Of a DNA stretch of 64,000 bases, positions 62,356 to 64,000 are shown in pieces. The position numbers and the translations under genes are program-made. The notes beneath the pieces were generated by a model, which saw only the letters and a program-made list of their open reading frames with translations, had not been told where the DNA came from and did not search any database. Source of the stretch: Acidiphilium sp. C61 (lineage in GTDB: Bacteria; Pseudomonadota; Alphaproteobacteria; Acetobacterales; Acetobacteraceae); contig NZ_CACTIA010000005.1 of assembly GCF_902712915.1 (NCBI RefSeq), forward strand, positions 930,001-994,000, written 5' to 3'. The stretch's first letter is position 1. Every line of letters starts with the position of its first letter.

Positions 62356-64000
62356 CGGCCATCACGAAATCGATGCTGCCGATGATCGCGATCAGATCGG
62401 CGACATAGGCGCCGCGGCTGATCAGCGGGATCATCTGCAAATGGGGAAAGGACGGGGTGCGGATGCGGGTGCGGTAGGAGACGGTGTCGCCGTCGGCGAC
62501 CAGGTAATAGCCGTTGATGCCCTTGGTCGCCTCGATGCTGACCATCGCCTCCCCGGGCGGCAGCACGGGGCCCCAGCTGACATTGAGGAAATGGGTGATC
62601 AGGGTTTCGATGTCCTGCATCGTCCGCTCCTTGAGCGGCGGCGTGGTCAGCCGGTGGTCGGACTTGTAGGGGCCGGGCGGCATGTTTTCGAGGCACTGGC
62701 GGATGATGCGCAGGCTCTGGCGGATTTCCTCGATATGGACCACCACGCGGTCGTAGCAGTCGCCGTTGTGGCAGATCGGGATGTCGAACTCGAGCTGGTC
62801 ATATCCGGAATAGGGGCGCTGGCGTCGATAGTCCCAGCCAAGGCCGCAGGCCCGCAGGCCGGGGCCGGTCACCCCCCAGTCCAGCGCTTCCTCCAGCGTG
62901 TAGGCGCCGACGCCGATCGTGCGGGCCTTGAAGAGGCGGTTGCGCATGACGAGCTTGTCGTATTCATCGAGCCGCTTCGACTGGTAGCCGAGATAGTCGC
63001 GGATCATCCGGTCCCAGCCCTGCGGCAGGTCCGCCGCGACGCCGCCGATGCGGAACCAGGCGGGATGCATGCGGAAGCCGCAGATCGCCTCGATGATCTG
63101 GAACACCCGCTCGCGGTCGGAGAACATGTAGAAGACCGGCGAAAGTTGGCCGACATCCTGCGACATGGTGCCGTAGAACACGAGATGGCTGGCGATGCGG
63201 AACAGCTCGGCGAGCATGATGCGGATCATCTGCGCGCGGGACGGCACCTCGATCCCGGCGAGGCGCTCGACCGCCATCACATAGGGGAAGTTGTTCATCA
63301 CGCCGCCGAGATAGTCGATGCGGTCGGTATAGGGGATGTAGGTGTGCCAGGACTGGCGCTCGGCCATCTTCTCGGCGCCGCGGTGATGAAAGCCGATCTC
63401 GGGCACCGCATCGACGATTGCCTCGCCCTCGAGCTGGAGGATGATGCGAAAAACGCCGTGGACGCTGGGGTGGTTGGGGCCGAGATTGAGGAACATGAAG
63501 TCGGAGTTCTCGCTGTGCCGCTTCATGCCCCAGGCCTCGGGGTTGAAGCGCAGCGCCTCCTGTTCGGCGCGCTCCTTCTCCTCGGTGAGGATGTAGGGGC
63601 CCATCTCGGTGGCGCGGGCGATGTAGTCCTTGCGCAGCGGATGACCGGTCCAGGTCGGCGGCGTGAGGATGCGGAACAGGGTCGGGTGGCCGGCGAAGCC
63701 GATGCCGAACATGTCCCAGACCTCGCGTTCGTACCAATTGGCGTTAGGCCAGATATCCGCGATGCTTTGCACCTCGAGCGCGCCCTCGGCGAGCGGGACC
63801 TTGATGCGGACATCATCGTTCCGCTCGAAGGAGACGAGGTGATAGACGAGGGTGAAATCGGATGCTGGCAATCCATCGCGATGGACGCGCTGGCGTTCGT
63901 CGATCGCGGTGAGGTCGTAGAGCATCTGGAACCGCTGTACGGCGCCATCGCGCAGGTGCCGGATCACGGCATGCAGGATGTCGCGATCGATCCAGATCGT
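62342..64000 (-). CDS. nuoCD: fused NADH-quinone oxidoreductase subunit C/D (5' end outside window)
   Basis: 553 codons are visible, open to the right edge. The first ~130 residues are NuoC-like ([40 protein letters not shown]) and run without a break into the NuoD part ([47 protein letters not shown]). A GTG at 63967 is in frame but not the true start, since W-I-D-R-D codons upstream match the family. The C-D fusion is typical of Enterobacteria. Confidence 0.95.
   Translation of the reverse strand, partial: TIWIDRDILHAVIRHLRDGAVQRFQMLYDLTAIDERQRVHRDGLPASDFTLVYHLVSFERNDDVRIKVPLAEGALEVQSIADIWPNANWYEREVWDMFGIGFAGHPTLFRILTPPTWTGHPLRKDYIARATEMGPYILTEEKERAEQEALRFNPEAWGMKRHSENSDFMFLNLGPNHPSVHGVFRIILQLEGEAIVDAVPEIGFHHRGAEKMAERQSWHTYIPYTDRIDYLGGVMNNFPYVMAVERLAGIEVPSRAQMIRIMLAELFRIASHLVFYGTMSQDVGQLSPVFYMFSDRERVFQIIEAICGFRMHPAWFRIGGVAADLPQGWDRMIRDYLGYQSKRLDEYDKLVMRNRLFKARTIGVGAYTLEEALDWGVTGPGLRACGLGWDYRRQRPYSGYDQLEFDIPICHNGDCYDRVVVHIEEIRQSLRIIRQCLENMPPGPYKSDHRLTTPPLKERTMQDIETLITHFLNVSWGPVLPPGEAMVSIEATKGINGYYLVADGDTVSYRTRIRTPSFPHLQMIPLISRGAYVADLIAIIGSIDFVMADVDR

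Overview
The window looks like a chromosomal segment of a high-GC alphaproteobacterium, most likely an Acetobacteraceae member close to Acidiphilium. Supporting signs are a PQQ biosynthesis operon, a Shemin-type 5-aminolevulinate synthase, DAP-type peptidoglycan genes, a gcvTHP operon behind a tandem glycine riboswitch, and an unusual enterobacterial-type complex I operon. The genus is inference; the gene calls do not depend on it.

Layout. 1-950: start of a minus-strand pqqAB operon (pqqB runs off the left edge), with an attenuator-like hairpin between pqqA and pqqB. 977-4753: a minus-strand S-L-M operon for a form II carbon-monoxide-dehydrogenase-like molybdenum hydroxylase. 4942-7903: plus-strand surface-polysaccharide genes (GtrA flippase, polyprenyl-phosphate sugar transferase, family 2 glycosyltransferase). 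7908-10441: comEC and a small membrane protein. 10628-29653: a complete dcw cluster on the minus strand (mraZ-rsmH-ftsL-ftsI-murE-murF-mraY-murD-ftsW-murG-murC-murB-ddl-ftsQ-ftsA-ftsZ), nearly every junction overlapping by 1-4 nt, with a 10-bp-periodic candidate MraZ operator upstream. 29960-32364: signal peptide peptidase SppA and a lipocalin lipoprotein. 32486-37115: gcvP, gcvH, gcvT and the riboswitch. 37534-43317: Nnr bifunctional NAD(P)H-hydrate repair enzyme, an orphan ParA plus small membrane protein flanked by two direct copies of a ~100-bp dispersed repeat, a gene-poor stretch with a strong terminator (candidate small RNA), thyX and hemA.

43365-49939: a tRNA-Thr(CGU) gene carries a 6.5-kb integrated element bounded by a perfect 47-bp direct repeat of the tRNA 3' end. 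It encodes a tyrosine integrase, an AlpA-like regulator, a PrimPol/DUF3987 replication protein and four small proteins in a translationally coupled operon (one found only with a TTG start), plus about 0.9 kb of unassigned DNA next to attL. No structural, packaging or conjugation genes are seen, so it resembles a phage-satellite or minimal mobilisable element. A 49-bp segment in the leader of its alpA gene is nearly identical to the leader of the host thyX gene in the same relative orientation, and the only two differences are synonymous in one reading frame.

49982-64000: a CBS-domain protein and then the nuo operon on the minus strand (nuoCD-E-F-G-H-I-J-K-L-M-N, nuoCD truncated by the right edge). 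The fused nuoCD and the four extra NuoG cysteines of cluster N7 mark it as the Escherichia coli-like type, not the usual 14-gene alphaproteobacterial complex.

Most annotation rests on protein families recognised by eye from motifs; no database search was possible.
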